From NCBI RefSeq assembly GCF_018294505.1, contig NC_057807.1, positions 273,277,369-273,341,368 on the forward strand: 64,000 bases of DNA. The letters are read 5' to 3'. The notes beneath the pieces were generated by a model. The model made no database searches. It was given only the letters and a program-made list of their open reading frames with translations, and had not been told where the DNA came from. Made by a program: the position numbers and the translations under genes. The DNA comes from Triticum aestivum (Eukaryota; Streptophyta; Magnoliopsida; Poales; Poaceae). Positions 12,005 through 23,035 of the stretch are shown piece by piece. Positions within the stretch are counted from its first letter, which is position 1. Each line of letters starts with the position of its first letter.

Positions 12005-13579
12005 TGATACGTCTCCAATGTATCTACAATTTTTGATTGTTCCATGATATTATATTACCCCTTTTGGATGTTTATGGGCTTTATTTTACACATTTATATC
12101 ATTTTCGGGACTAACCTACTAACCGGAGGCCCAGCCCGTATTGCTGTTTTTTGCCTATTTCAGTATTTCAAAGAAAGGGAATATCAAACGGAGTCCAAAC
12201 GGAATGAATCCTTCAGGAGCGTGATTTTTGGAACGAACGTTATCCGTAGGACTTGGAGTGCAAGACAAGAAGCAATCGAGGCGGCCAGGAGATAGGAGGG
12301 CGCGCCCACCCCTCCTAGGCGCACCCCCTGTCTCCTGGGCCCCTCGAGCGGCCACCGACGTACTTCTTCCTCCTATATATACCTATGTACCCCGAAAACA
12401 TCCAGGGAGCCACCGAAACACAATTTCCACCACCGTAACCTTCTGTATCCGTGAGATCCCATCTTGGAGCCTTCGCCGGCGCTCCGTCGGAGGGGGAATC
12501 AACCACGAAGGGCTTCTACATCAACACCATAGCCCCTCCGATGAGTTGTGAGTAGTTTACCACAGACCTTCAGGTCCATAGTTATTAGCTAGTTGGCTTC
12601 TTCTCTCTTTTTGGATCTCAATACAATGTTCTCCCCCTCTCTTGTGGAGATCTATTCGATGTAAACTCTTTTTGTGGTGTGTGTGTCGAGATCCGATGAA
12701 TTGTGGTTTTATGATCAAGTTTATCTATGAGAAATATTTGAATCTTCTCTGAATTCTTTTATGTATGATTGAGTTATCTTTGCAAGTCTCTTCGAATTAT
12801 CAGTTTGGTTTGGCCTACTAGATTGATCTTTCTTGCAATGGGAGAAGTGCTTAGCTTTGGGTTCAATCTTGCGGTGTCCTTACCCAGTGACAGAAGGGTT
12901 GCAAGGCACATATTGTATTTGTTGCCATCGAGGATAAAAAGATGGGGTTTATATTATATTGCTTGAGTTTATCCCTCTACATCATGTCATCTTTCTTAAT
13001 GCGTTACTCTGTTCTTATGAACTTAATACTCTAGATGCATGCTGGATAGCGGTCGATGTGTGGAGTAATAGTAGTAGATGCAGGTAGGAGTCCGTCTACT
13101 TGTCACGGACGTGATGCCTATATACATGATCATGCCTAGATAATCTCATAATTATTCGCTTTTCTATCAATTGCTCGACAGTAATTTGTTCACCCACCGT
13201 AATACTTATGCTATCTTGAGAGAAGCCACTAGTGAAACCTATGGCCCCCGGGTCTATCTTTTATCATATAAGCTTTCAATCTACTTTTATTTGCATCTTT
13301 ACTTTTCCAATCTATATTATAAAATACCAAAAATATATTTATCTTATCATACTATCTCTATTAGATCTCACTTTCGCAAGTGGCCGTGAATTGATTGGCA
13401 ACCCCTTATTGCGGTGGTTGCGAGTTCTTTGTTTGTTTGTGTAGGTGCGTGGGACTTTTGAGGAGCCTCCTACTGGATTGATACCTTGGTTCTCAAAAAC
13501 TGAGGGAAATACTTACGCTACTATTGTTGCATCACCCTTTCCTCTTCAAGGAAAACCAACGCAAGCTCAAGACGTAGCA
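12005..13579 (+). repeat. 3' LTR of Sabrina-like element
   Basis: A 1575-bp LTR collinear with 6488-8058, with TG...CA ends; homology between the two stops exactly at the GTAGCA end. A TATATATA box lies near 12372. It is followed by the TSD catat and then by the upstream part of element A gag. Confidence 0.9.
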
Positions 13580-13584
13580 CATAT

Positions 13585-13834
13585 CTTCAGGACTAAGAAA
13601 TAAAATACCCCTCTTCTTCAGAGTGGGTTTAGGCGGTGGCTCAGGAAGTGTCCAATCATTATCATTCTTCAATATATTATTCAATAGTTCCTCACCTTGT
13701 TCAATAGTTCGTTCCCTGAAAACACAACCGACACAACTATCTAGGTAGTCCCTAGAAGCATTATAGAAGATATCATGTAGGCATGTATTCCGTATATAGT
13801 CATACTTGCTTATGGAAAAGAACTTGCATGACAT
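13585..13834 (-). pseudogene. gag of element A, upstream part
   Basis: A minus-strand frame from ATG at 13834 (MSCKFFSISKYDYIRN...) runs open to the insertion point. After it the frame reads only LTR sequence of the inserted element. The region includes a proline-rich PEPPPKP segment. With the insert and one TSD copy set aside, the frame continues in phase into 6487-6096. The ATG lies at the edge of the repeated LTR segment (13832 aligns with base 1), so the N-terminus may be encoded in the LTR. Confidence 0.65.
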
Positions 13835-14787
13835 CTTTTGTCCTACCCTCCCGTGGGAGAGGGGTCCACAAGGAAACTAAGGGATATTAAGGCCTCCTTT
13901 TAATAGAGAACCGGAAGAAAGCATTAACACATAGTGAATACATGAACTCCCGAAAACATGGTACTCACTGAAAAGAATCCCAATTATTGGCACCTTGGGG
14001 TATGCGGATCATAACACGTAATAGGTGCATATAACTTGCATGGTAGGATCAAGAACACAAATATATTGGTGAAAACATAAACGGTTCAGATCTTAAATCA
14101 TGGCACTTGTGCCCTAGTGACAAGCATTAAGCATAGAAAAGTCATAGCAACATCAATCTCATAACATAGTTGATACTTGAGATCAATCCCTAACAAAACT
14201 AACTCGATTACATGATGAATCTCATCCACCCATCATCGTCTAGCAAGCCTACGAAGGGATTACTCACTCCCGGCGATGAGCATCATGAAATTGGTGACGG
14301 AGGATGGTTGATGATGACGAAGATGGAAGATCCCCCTCCCTGGAGACCCGAACAAACTCCAGATCTGGACCTCTAGTAATAACAGGAGGTGGCAGTGTCT
14401 CTGTATCGTAAAACGCAATGGAACTTACTCTCCTATTTTTTTTCTCAAGAAATAGGAATTTATAGAGTTGGAATTGGGGTCGGCGGAGCCTCGAGGGGCC
14501 CACTACCCACCAGGGCGCGCCAGAGGGGGTTGGTGCACCCTGGTGCCTAGTGGGCAGAACCCCCCCCCCTCTAGTGGGTCTTTGCTCCAGTATTTTTCTT
14601 TTATTCCAAAATAAATCTCCAAAAAGTTTCGTCCAATTCTGAGAACTTTTATTTCTGCACAAAAACAACACATGGTGGTTCTACTGAAACAACGTCAGTC
14701 TGGGTTAGTTTCATTCAAATCATGCAAATTGGAGTCCAAAACAAGAGCAAAAGTGTTTGGAAAACTATATATGACAAAAATGTATTA
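13832..14787 (-). repeat. LTR copy of element A (5' side)
   Basis: About 956 bp collinear with 1-985. The outer end at 14787 (GTATTA on the plus strand) matches the expected GTATCA end after one C-to-T change; the last 22 bases differ from the family form almost only by C/T and G/A transitions. It holds the palindromic block (14500-14556) also seen at 655-694 and 4526-4588. A candidate TSD is 'gaaac' at 14788-14792; its partner is outside the window. Confidence 0.7.
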
Positions 14788-15318
14788 GAAACGCACGAAG
14801 ACCGTATGCCTGAAAAGGCAGGTCATGACATCAAGTGTCCTCTTACTACTGAAGGTGGCGATGATCCTCAAGTATCCTCTTACTACTAAAGGTGGTGACA
14901 ATCCTCAAGTATCCTCTTATCACTAAAGTTGGTGACGATCCTAAAGTATCCTCTTACTACTAAAGGTAGTGAGGATCCTCAAGTATCCAGTTATCGTTAA
15001 GCCCCTGCGGCCGTACCTACTACTCAGACATTCGAGTAAAGCCACAAACTCGAGGACAAGAGTCCAAGATTCGTGATGACAAAAACTCTACAGACTATAA
15101 CCGACAGCCGACAGTTGATCATAGTCCCGGGGGCTACACCCAGTTGGTGCACTCAGCATGCCTCCACTAGAAAGAAGTCAAAAAGAAAATCCCACTCGGA
15201 CAGCAGGTTGCATAACGCCCGAGTGAAGTCACGAGCGAGACATACTTCCAAGTATGCGAAGATGAAAGTCTTTCAGACTCCACCCGATTGCTAGAAATCA
15301 ATCAGAGTCTAGGGGGAT
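14788..15318 (-). mobile_element. Gypsy-like interior with tandem repeats, left half of CACTA target
   Basis: Contains four tandem 37-bp units at 14835-14982, then two copies of a ~180-bp unit marked by 'gggggctacacccagt' and 'gtgcactcagcatgc'. The second of these is cut by the CACTA element at 15319 and resumes at 52173. Such units are common in antisense ORF introns of Triticeae gypsy elements (recalled, not searched). No intact ORF. Confidence 0.6.
14835..14982. repeat. Four tandem 37-bp repeats
   Basis: Four consecutive 37-bp units beginning GT[AG]TCCTCTTACTACT and ending near GATCCTCAA, with a partial fifth at 14983. Spacing is exactly 37 bp; units differ at a few positions. Confidence 0.9.
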
Positions 15319-15345
15319 CACTACAAAAAAAATACACTTCCATGA
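15319..15345. repeat. Left terminal inverted repeat of CACTA
   Basis: CACTACAAAAAAAATACACT followed by TCCATGA; pairs with the complement of the last bases up to 52172. It is followed to about 15778 by more terminal-region sequence rich in TGACGA and TCATGGAAGT-type motifs in both orientations. Confidence 0.88.
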
Positions 15346-15778
15346 TGATACGTGTTTGTCATAGTAGGTCGCATTTTTTGTCATGCATGTACATCCATGA
15401 CGATTTTATGACAGAATCAAGATAGTCATACATGTGTTGTCGTAGAAGTGTTCCATGACATTACCAAAATTATCATCATGGAAGTGTCCACTTCCATGAC
15501 GATAAATCGTGTGTCACAGAAGTGCTTTCGTCAAGGGTGACCAACACGTGGCATCCACCGTAACGGAACGCCGTTAAGCTATTAGGTCGGGTTTTGGAGC
15601 TGATAACCCATTAACAGCCCCGACCAATGGGGATTTTCCACGTGTAAAATCATCATTGGCTGGAGGAGACACGTGTCAGGTCCGCGTTGCCACAGGTATC
15701 ACTCATCCAATGGGCGAGACGCGCCTATGATATGTTGACACGTGGACCGGCCCATCAAGTTTAAATGGGCCAGCCCAA

Positions 15779-16087
15779 CTAAAGGCCCACAAGATTTTGC
15801 GGACCATAATGGGCCGGCCCAGCTAAAGGCCCACGAGATTTTGCGGACCATAATGGGTTGGGCCAGCTAAAGGCCCACAAGTTTTGCGGGCCATAATGGG
15901 CCGGCCCAGGTAAAGGCCCATAAGATTTTTGTGTGCCATAATGGGCCGGCCCAGGTAAAGGCCCACAAGATTCTTGCGGATCATAATGGGTCGGCCCAGC
16001 TAAAGGCCCACGAGATTTTGCCGACATTAATGGGCCGCCCGAGCTGTAGGCCCACAAGATTTTGAGGACCCTAGTAGGCCGGCCCAT
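15779..16087. repeat. Seven 44-bp subterminal tandem repeats
   Basis: Seven units of about 44 bp, each running from CTAAAGGCCCAC through TTTTGCGGACCATAATG to GGCCGGCCCAG. Every unit carries both GGCCCA and TGGGCC forms, so each has short inverted motifs, as expected for TNP1 binding sites near CACTA ends. Continuous ORFs across the array are by-products of the repeat period. Confidence 0.9.
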
Positions 16088-17072
16088 TAACTGGCTGCCA
16101 TGTTCTGGGCCAAATGCCGGCCCATATTTGATCCGGTCCATTAATGGCCTGCCACGTTCTGGGCCTAATAATGGACCATTTGAGATCCGACCTGTTAAAA
16201 GCCTACCATGTTCTTGGCCAAATTACGGCCCAGATCAGGTCCGACCCTTTAAGAGGCTTTGGGCTCAATTATGGCCCATATCAGATTCGGCTCGTCAACT
16301 GGACGCTATGATTTTGGGCCCACTTGCTAAAGGCCCCATTTAGTAATTCGGCCTGATATTAGTTTCGGCCTGTTAAGGGCCCGTTTAACATTTCGGCCCT
16401 AAATTAATTTCGGCCTGTTAAAAGCCCGTCATATAGTTGGGCCTAACTACGGCCCGGTTTGCATCCAGCCTGCTCGTAGCTGATATCTGATTGAGCCAAA
16501 CAAGGACCGAGACAATTTTGGCCTATTAAAAGCCCGTGATTTGATTCGCACAATCATGGGCCGGGGTCCATTTCGGGCTGCTACTGGCCCGTGAGCTATT
16601 CGGCACGTTTCAGGCCCAACCTACTTCTCAGTCTCCTAAAAGCCCATTGAGTTTTCTTGCGAAAAGAGGGCCGGGGGTTACTCGGCCTATTAAAGCCCCG
16701 AATCTACTAGTGGGCCAGTTTACTTTTGGCCTTTTAACGGAAATAGATGACGGGGCCCATGATGCGGATCATACATCGTGATTGCATGACGGCCCGATTA
16801 TGTACCATAATTTTACGATTTGGCTGGTTTACTGCGAATACAGGATATATATATACAGTAAAATAACTGCAGCATCGTGAATAAGAAAAAACCTAGACTA
16901 TACAATAAATAAATTACGACATATTACATCCACTGGGCATCAAAGTTCGCCACTATGGTAATAAAGCACAAGCAGACAACAGATTACATACACTGGGCAT
17001 CAAAGATCGCCACCAGTGCAAATAAACACGCTGACAAAATAATATACAAAACCGACATCACTTCAATAGAGT
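16088..17072. repeat. Remainder of left CACTA subterminal region
   Basis: To about 16760 the DNA is dense in irregular GGCCC/GGGCC motifs (for example TTCGGCCTGTTAA repeated with variation), without a fixed period. After 16830 it becomes AT-rich, with a pair of ~60-bp direct repeats at 16924-17040 sharing CACTGGGCATCAAAG. No coding evidence. Confidence 0.65.
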
Positions 17073-19727
17073 TCAAGAAAGGTTAGCCCTGCTGGGGAGT
17101 TTCAGCGCAAGTAGCTGAGCAAGATGATGAGACTGCGCTTGTTCAACACTTATATCTTCCTCACTCTGAAAGATAAACAAGCAGACAAATGATAGGTTTT
17201 GCACATAAAAGTATCAGTGCTGACAATTCATCACATTTCTTACTGACGAATAAAGTGACACAGTTTAAAATTGCATTAACACAATATGGTATTGTTCAGG
17301 TCAAGACATGGCAGGAAATGACAGTGTGAAGGAGTTGGCAACTTCATGACACCACTGGATTACAGATCAAGAACTCATAAGTATCAATAGTTAGTGTGCT
17401 GTCAATTTATCCCATTTCAGATTGGCAAATAAAGAGACAGTTTAAATAATAGTAGAATGATATGACATTGTTCATAGTTAAGATATTGCAGAATAAGACA
17501 TTGTGCTTTAGTGGGTAGGTTCACCACACCACTGGATTACGGATGAAGAACAGAAGCATATATGCAGTGCAAAAGAAGATCACTTGCTCTGTATAGTTTA
17601 ATTTACATGGTATGAGGAAGGAACTTGGTTGTATAACTGAAAAATTAAATTGAGAAGGACAAACTTTTGTTTATGAACTACATAATAAACTTTAAACATG
17701 CAATTTGATGCAAACACCAAAAATAAACAGCTGTTGCAGTCATGCCTAACCAAATATACACAACAAAGTTTGAAGGCTTGAGAAGGACAAACTTACATTA
17801 CTGGTGAAGACAGGCTCTATAAAGCCCTTGTCCATGCTGATGGGGGGGGCAATTCAAGAAGTTTACCACAGAATCTTCTTCATAAGCATTGCCTTTATTC
17901 TACATTTCGTTAAGAGTAAATATAGATGTGATAATATACGAAAAAATGGAGAATATTTAAGATAAGATGAAGAGTGATGCTACATAACCAAGTAGCTATA
18001 AATGTATGTGCAGCGATACAAGCAAAAGGCACAGCCAAGAGAAATGCACAGCTAAACTTCTTCAGTACCAACCTCATGGTAAGAGTAAATATAGATCTGA
18101 TGTGTAGAAAATGGAGGGCAAAGGAAAATAAGCTGCAGAGTGATGGTACATGAACAACTACCTGTCAATATAAGTACACTGATAAAGGACAGCATGTACT
18201 TACAAGAACAATGCAGATCTAAAAAATTCATTGGCATTGGATATATTCTACACTAATGTAACCATTCATACAGATCGGATAATTTGGAGCGAACAATTGA
18301 TAAGCAAGCAATCATGCATACTGCTGTCACATAATGAACCAGGTATGTATGCAAGTACAGTGATACAGGACAATAGGTACTAACAAGAGCAAAGCAGCGG
18401 GCAACATATTTGTGATATCTTGTCGTTCTTTTCAAACTGGAATTCTTCTTCGAGCAGATTTCCTGCAAAAAAGATCCGTAAGGCACATGTAGAAAAGTAG
18501 AAGTTCAAATTGTCATGTGATTTCAAAGACAGTACCTCATCCTGGGAACAAGAACAGTGCATAACAAGGTTTTTCCATTCAATGTCTTCTAAATTTAGCA
18601 CAGGAGACTTCACCGGAAATTCGTTTATAGACTTGCCATCAAAGTGTGATTTCCTCAGGTAACACCGATACTGCTGCAATGCTTCCTTGAAAAGCACAAG
18701 CAAGCTTTGCTCGTCATGACTATCCAGATTGACCCTCGCCTAGTTACAACAATGTAATGTAAATCATTGATGTGTTCAATCAGCAGAAAACAGGAAAATA
18801 ATAACCATGAATAATAGCACTTACACGTAAGTTGGACAGGAAGATGTGAAAATGGTGTTTGTCTTCACTATAATCTTCCCATGATGGGAATATATGCACG
18901 TAGTCCCTAACAACATTGAAAGCATTGTCTTTTAAACTGGGAATAAATGGAATGGGGTTCCAATCTGCAGGAATTGGCCGTCTCTACAGTTGGGATAGGT
19001 CTTCGGCCGGCGGACTTGCTGTACTTTTTGCTGGAGTGGGATTTCTCTATGGTACGGCTGGTGCTATGGCAAATTAAATTGGTATACCTTTTGCTGGAGT
19101 GCAGGTCCTGTGTGGTGGGGCTAGTGGTGTGGCCAATGAAGTATGGGTACAATCTACTGGAGTCGGTCCTACGTTTTGTGTCACTAGTTGTACAACCAAT
19201 ATAAGTGGGGCGCTGTCTGATTTCTCCGGCACCACCACATTTTTCAAGGACTTTGCTGGTGCTCCTTCAGGTTCAGCAATCACCCTCTTCCTTTTTGATG
19301 TTTGATGCACAAGAACAACATTTGAGTGGAAAAACATGGTATGATGACAGATGGAATATGTATTGATAATGGATGGGCATGGCATCTCGAGTTATATGAT
19401 GAGTAAACTAAGCAGATGGCGGTGCAACAAAGTAGAAGAAATGCAAGACAACATATGCAAGATACGCGCAATCAATAAAACCTTGCCAAATTAGAATAGG
19501 CACCTTGATGGGTGAACAGGACAGGCCATCTGCCTTTGACTCCTTGTCGTTAGAATAGTCATTCGGATGATATTCTGAACAAGAATCAACAGGTGGGGAG
19601 CGTATGAGTTTCATCACATCCAAAATGGCACTCAATGCCTTGGTGCCAATTTTGTAAGTCATTGCAGTGTTCCACAATATTCTTCTGATGTGCGGATTCT
19701 GATATTCACTATAATTGCGTATAATAT
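17073..19727 (-). pseudogene. TNP1-like CACTA gene (plant transposase Ptta/En/Spm type), multi-exon, decayed
   Basis: Minus-strand exons with consensus splice sites: 19727-19504 (acceptor CTCAG, donor AAG|GTGCC), one ending at 18825 (CGT|GTAAGTG), 18739-18536 (68 codons, phase 0: ...EALQQYRCYLRKSHFDGKS... then ...IEWKNLVMH...), 18462-18385 (26 codons, CSKKNSSLKRTTRYHKY), and a terminal exon 17165-17073 ending TGA. The Q-YR-YLRK then W-LV then K-N...-Y order fits the Transposase_24/TNP1-like family. A basic SKRKR stretch may be a nuclear signal. The exon ending at 18825 has three in-frame stops (first TAA at 19074-19076), so it is a pseudogene or has an unseen intron. Further exons between 18384 and 17166 are likely (about 17900-17805). 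Confidence 0.65.
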
Positions 19728-20903
19728 CTGAGAACCATGAAAACATAAATAGTTGTGAGATTATCTTTGTAATGCAGATGATATTCTAATATAGGGGCGC
19801 CCCTGTAAACAGTTGTGTGCTATCACTGGATTCTAATGAGATAGCTCATGTGTGCTATAATATGGTGCGTGCATTTATATAATCTGGCACAAGTACACAA
19901 AAAATAGGCTCCAGAAGTAAGGATAGTTGGCAGATGATAGGTTCATAATATACTGTATAGAGAGTTTATTGCCAAACCATGATAACAAGAGCACACAACA
20001 ACTAGGCAGATGATAGTGTACATAACAAGGGTACACCAGAACCATGATATATAAATCGGGAAAGTGGAACTGGCTTGAAAATACGGTGTTGTATTGCCGC
20101 TAGTAATTGAAAGCCTATCGATCATGTATAGGCCAGCTCTATCAACTGTTGACTGCAGATGTCCGTGCGCCCCTTCCTGACAAGGAACATACTGTACGTA
20201 CTAAATACAGAACAAACAAAGAGGAACATGTTAAAGAACAAAAGAGGAAGCATATTCTTGAGGTTCCGCTTCATTGCATACAATGTTGGTTTCCCACTCA
20301 TGATGAATCACAGCGCCCAAAGAAATGCAATTCCATGCTGTCTCTCTATATGTGGCAAATTTGAACACGAGTCATTAGGATCATATTCTGAACAGGAGTC
20401 AACAGGTGGGGAGTGTATGAGTTTCATTGCGTCCAGAATGGCACTCAATGCCTTGGTGCCGATTTTGTATAAGTCATTGCAGTGTTTAGCTTCAAGAGTG
20501 GACTGCTGCTAGTGCGACACAAAATAGCTACACAGATCATAGTGTAGATATAACGGGAAAACCTTAAGCATCAGAGTAAAATCAGCAAAGTGGAACTTGC
20601 TGGAATATATGTGCTAGTACTGCCGGTACAGCTAGAAAGGCTTTGGATACCTGTTCTCTTCAACTGAAGGTGCGGTACTGTTAATATCAGTGTAACTATC
20701 AAAGGCGACACAGCTCCCCGCATCTCCTTGCTATTCTTATAGGATTCAAGTGGCCAGGTGACTACAAATCCTATTCCTATGTTTACAAAATCCTAGGAAT
20801 CAAAGAGGCTCAAAGTGTCCATCACAACCGACCGTATAGACCTCTACACTGCAAATGTCCCTGCTCATCTTCAGTACAAGGAACATACTGTACTACTATC
20901 ATA
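19728..20903 (-). other. 5' part or intron of the TNP1-like locus with partial exon duplication
   Basis: No intact frame. Bases 20395-20490 repeat the exon block at about 19585-19675 (shared CAACAGGTGGGGAG and ACTCAATGCCTTGGTGCC). A second pair links 20280-20340 with 21125-21195 (ATGTTGGTT, ATGATGAA, GAATGCAA... TGTCTCTC). The locus has therefore suffered local duplications. Near 20715-20812 a short AGGATT...AATCCTAGG arrangement may be a MITE relic. Confidence 0.5.
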
Positions 20904-21062
20904 CTCCCTCTGTTCCAAAATATAAGTCTTGGTAGAGATTTCCACTATGGATCACATATAGATGTATCCAGATACATTTTAGAGTGTAGATTCACTCATT
21001 TTGCTCCATATGTAGTCCATGGTGGAATCTATACAAAGACTTGTATTTAGGAATGGAGAGAG
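20904..21062. mobile_element. Stowaway MITE (Thalos-like)
   Basis: A 159-bp element with terminal inverted repeats CTCCCTCTGTTCCAAAATAT and its degenerate complement, flanked by TA dinucleotides (20902-20903 and 21063-21064), the Tc1/mariner target. The internal sequence matches the common Triticeae Thalos type (recalled). Confidence 0.88.
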
Positions 21063-21064
21063 TA

Positions 21065-23035
21065 CATATTAAAGAAGAACGGAAAAGGAACACGGTAAAG
21101 AAGAGCAAGCAGATTTTGGATAATAAAATGTTGGTTGCGTAGTGCCCACACATGATGAACCAGAGCGCATTAAGAATGCAACTCCCAGTTGTCTCTCGAC
21201 CATTTCAGGCGGTTGGATGAAGATCCTACGTCTCCTAGCCCATCTTCTTCCTCGTCTCTTATTCTTCCCATACAGAACACCACATGGGCCGCCGGCTGGA
21301 CTACCGGCCCCCACCGCCTTTGTTCCTCTGCCACCCCCACCCCACCCCGCCCCAACCCCCACCCACGTCGAGTTTTCTTGGTTCGGCGAGGACCCACAAC
21401 CACCCGAGCCCCTTTGTTCGCACCGGCGAGCTCCGGCGAGCTCTGAAAAATTTAGTCTACTATGATTTAACTAGTGTGGAATATAAAAGGGGAAAACCAT
21501 AAGCATTGGGAGTATAGTGTTGTGCGTGCCATGGCGGATCTGAAGGTGCAAACCGGACAAAGGCAACTTCGCAACCAAGACAAGAAATCAGAGTAAAGCA
21601 GTGGCAATCTATTTTCTTGCTATGATAAATAAGTTGAGCAGATACGAAAGAGTACCACCTCTGGTGTGGCACCGTGTACGCATCTCCTGAGAATATGATG
21701 GTGCTGCGGTAGTGATGGCTGGTGGCAGGGCGCGGTGGACGAGACGGTAGGAGCGGCGCCGGCAAGGTGGACGACGGTGGGGATGAAGCAAGAGGAAGGG
21801 ATGTAAGGATCCTGGTCTGAAGCCGTGGATGAGAGAGGTCAATCTCTTGTAATGGATGGCGGCATCGGGGTATCAGCTCTAGCATGGTGGAGGAGGACGG
21901 CGGTGAATGGAGTGGCGGACGGCAGCGGACGGAGGAGGGTGGGGTGGAGAGGGTGTTTTGGCGCCCACAGAGTACGAATGGGGAAAAGTGAGGTAGAGAG
22001 GAAGGGGTGAACCATGTATTCAGGGCGCACTTGTCTCAAATGCGAGGGAATTTACAAACTTAGCCCCTGTTTCATATTTCTACTACATCACAGCAACATT
22101 AGTCGGTTGGGGATAGGACGGTAATCTCGCATACACCGAATATTAGCCAACGAGAGCTTGTTTTTGGCGCCCATTGTGTATGAATATGAATCGGGGAGGG
22201 AGTCGATTTCGGCCGAGGACACACTGTGTTTTGTCGCCTACCGTGTATGAATCCGGCTGAGAGGCGGTTACGTCACGTTTGGGTGAAATTAAAAACCTAT
22301 GCCTATCGAAACCTATAGAAATCCAGCAGATAGGCTTTGCATCGCAGGGATAGGAAGTAGTAATTTCCATCTCGCAGATTTTGGTTTCGGGCGGTTACTG
22401 CGACTTGCCCCGCTTCGTTCAAATTTTGCACAGTGCACGTTTACCGTGCCAACTCAATTCGAATCCCGTTTGTATTCTATTTTTTCGGGCGGGATCCATT
22501 TTCAATTGGATTACATTCTATATACATCATTTTTATATATACTTTCAAAAGCACAACACCATTTATACACAAATATGATTTACAAATGGCATGATCTCAG
22601 ATTCATAAGGTTGTATCCATCAATTTGGATTTTCAAATATTTTAAACCACTTTATGTTGAAATCCAATGTATGCATTCCTCGCTAACTGTCTCCAATTAA
22701 TGTGTGTTTCATGCGGGTTTTTTTTACTTCTCAAACATGTATAATGTCTTTCACACACGCAACATATAGTGTAATCCCGTTTAGACATTAATTGCATATA
22801 AACCATGCATTGTTTGTAATTAAAGAATCTATGGATCACCAATATTGATAAATTATATAACATTACACGTGTGCCCAAATTCAAATGAATATGCATGTTT
22901 GATACACCAATTTGCGTTATGATATTATCGGTGTCGTGATCTCCAGTTTAAATATTTGAATCCCCTTTAATCCGGATATTCGTCTCATATAGCTATCACT
23001 CATGCTTATATAAGACTATCTCTCTGGACCTATAC
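21065..23035. other. CACTA interior, no gene identified
   Basis: To about 22020 the DNA is GC-rich with proline- and arginine-rich chance ORFs on both strands and looks like an upstream or 5' UTR region of the minus-strand TNP1-like gene. After 22100 it is AT-rich and unremarkable. I see no conserved frame. Confidence 0.45.

Larger units (their letters stand above)
6488..13579 (+). mobile_element. Complete non-autonomous gypsy element (Sabrina-like), nested in gag of element A
   Basis: Two direct LTRs (6488-8058 and 12005-13579) begin TGATACGTCTCC and end GTAGCA, flanked by an exact 5-bp TSD 'catat' (6483-6487 and 13580-13584). A tRNA-Asp-type primer site follows the left LTR. The 3.9-kb interior has no gag, protease, RT or integrase, only one interrupted ORF. 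Length, LTR size and lack of pol fit the Triticeae family known as Sabrina, in the Athila lineage; the family name is from memory. Insertion split element A gag between its GAT and ATG codons. Confidence 0.9.
1..14787 (-). mobile_element. Athila-lineage gypsy retrotransposon (element A), interrupted and cut by window edge
   Basis: A minus-strand LTR retrotransposon. Reading from high to low coordinates it has an LTR (14787-13832), the start of gag (13834-13585), a 7.1-kb foreign insertion, the rest of gag and an aspartic protease (6487-4896), an ORF in the env-like position (3987-3118), about 2.1 kb of non-coding DNA, a polypurine tract near 986-1000 and a second LTR copy (985 to base 1, continuing outside). 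No reverse transcriptase or integrase coding lies between protease and ORF, so the element is pol-less. The coding content resembles the Triticeae WHAM/Sabrina group of Athila-type gypsy elements; that name is from memory. The TSD cannot be confirmed because the far end is outside the window. Confidence 0.8.

Noticed and set aside
15779..16087. Possible CRISPR-like array
   Set aside because: Units are contiguous with no unique spacers, the setting is a plant CACTA terminus, and no cas genes exist here.
15779..16343. Long overlapping ORFs on both strands (Pro/Gly/Tyr-rich)
   Set aside because: They read straight through the 44-bp GGCC repeat array; the period leaves frames open by chance.
22299..22700. 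133-codon plus-strand ORF
   Set aside because: AT-rich, no motif, no splice or promoter context; treated as chance.
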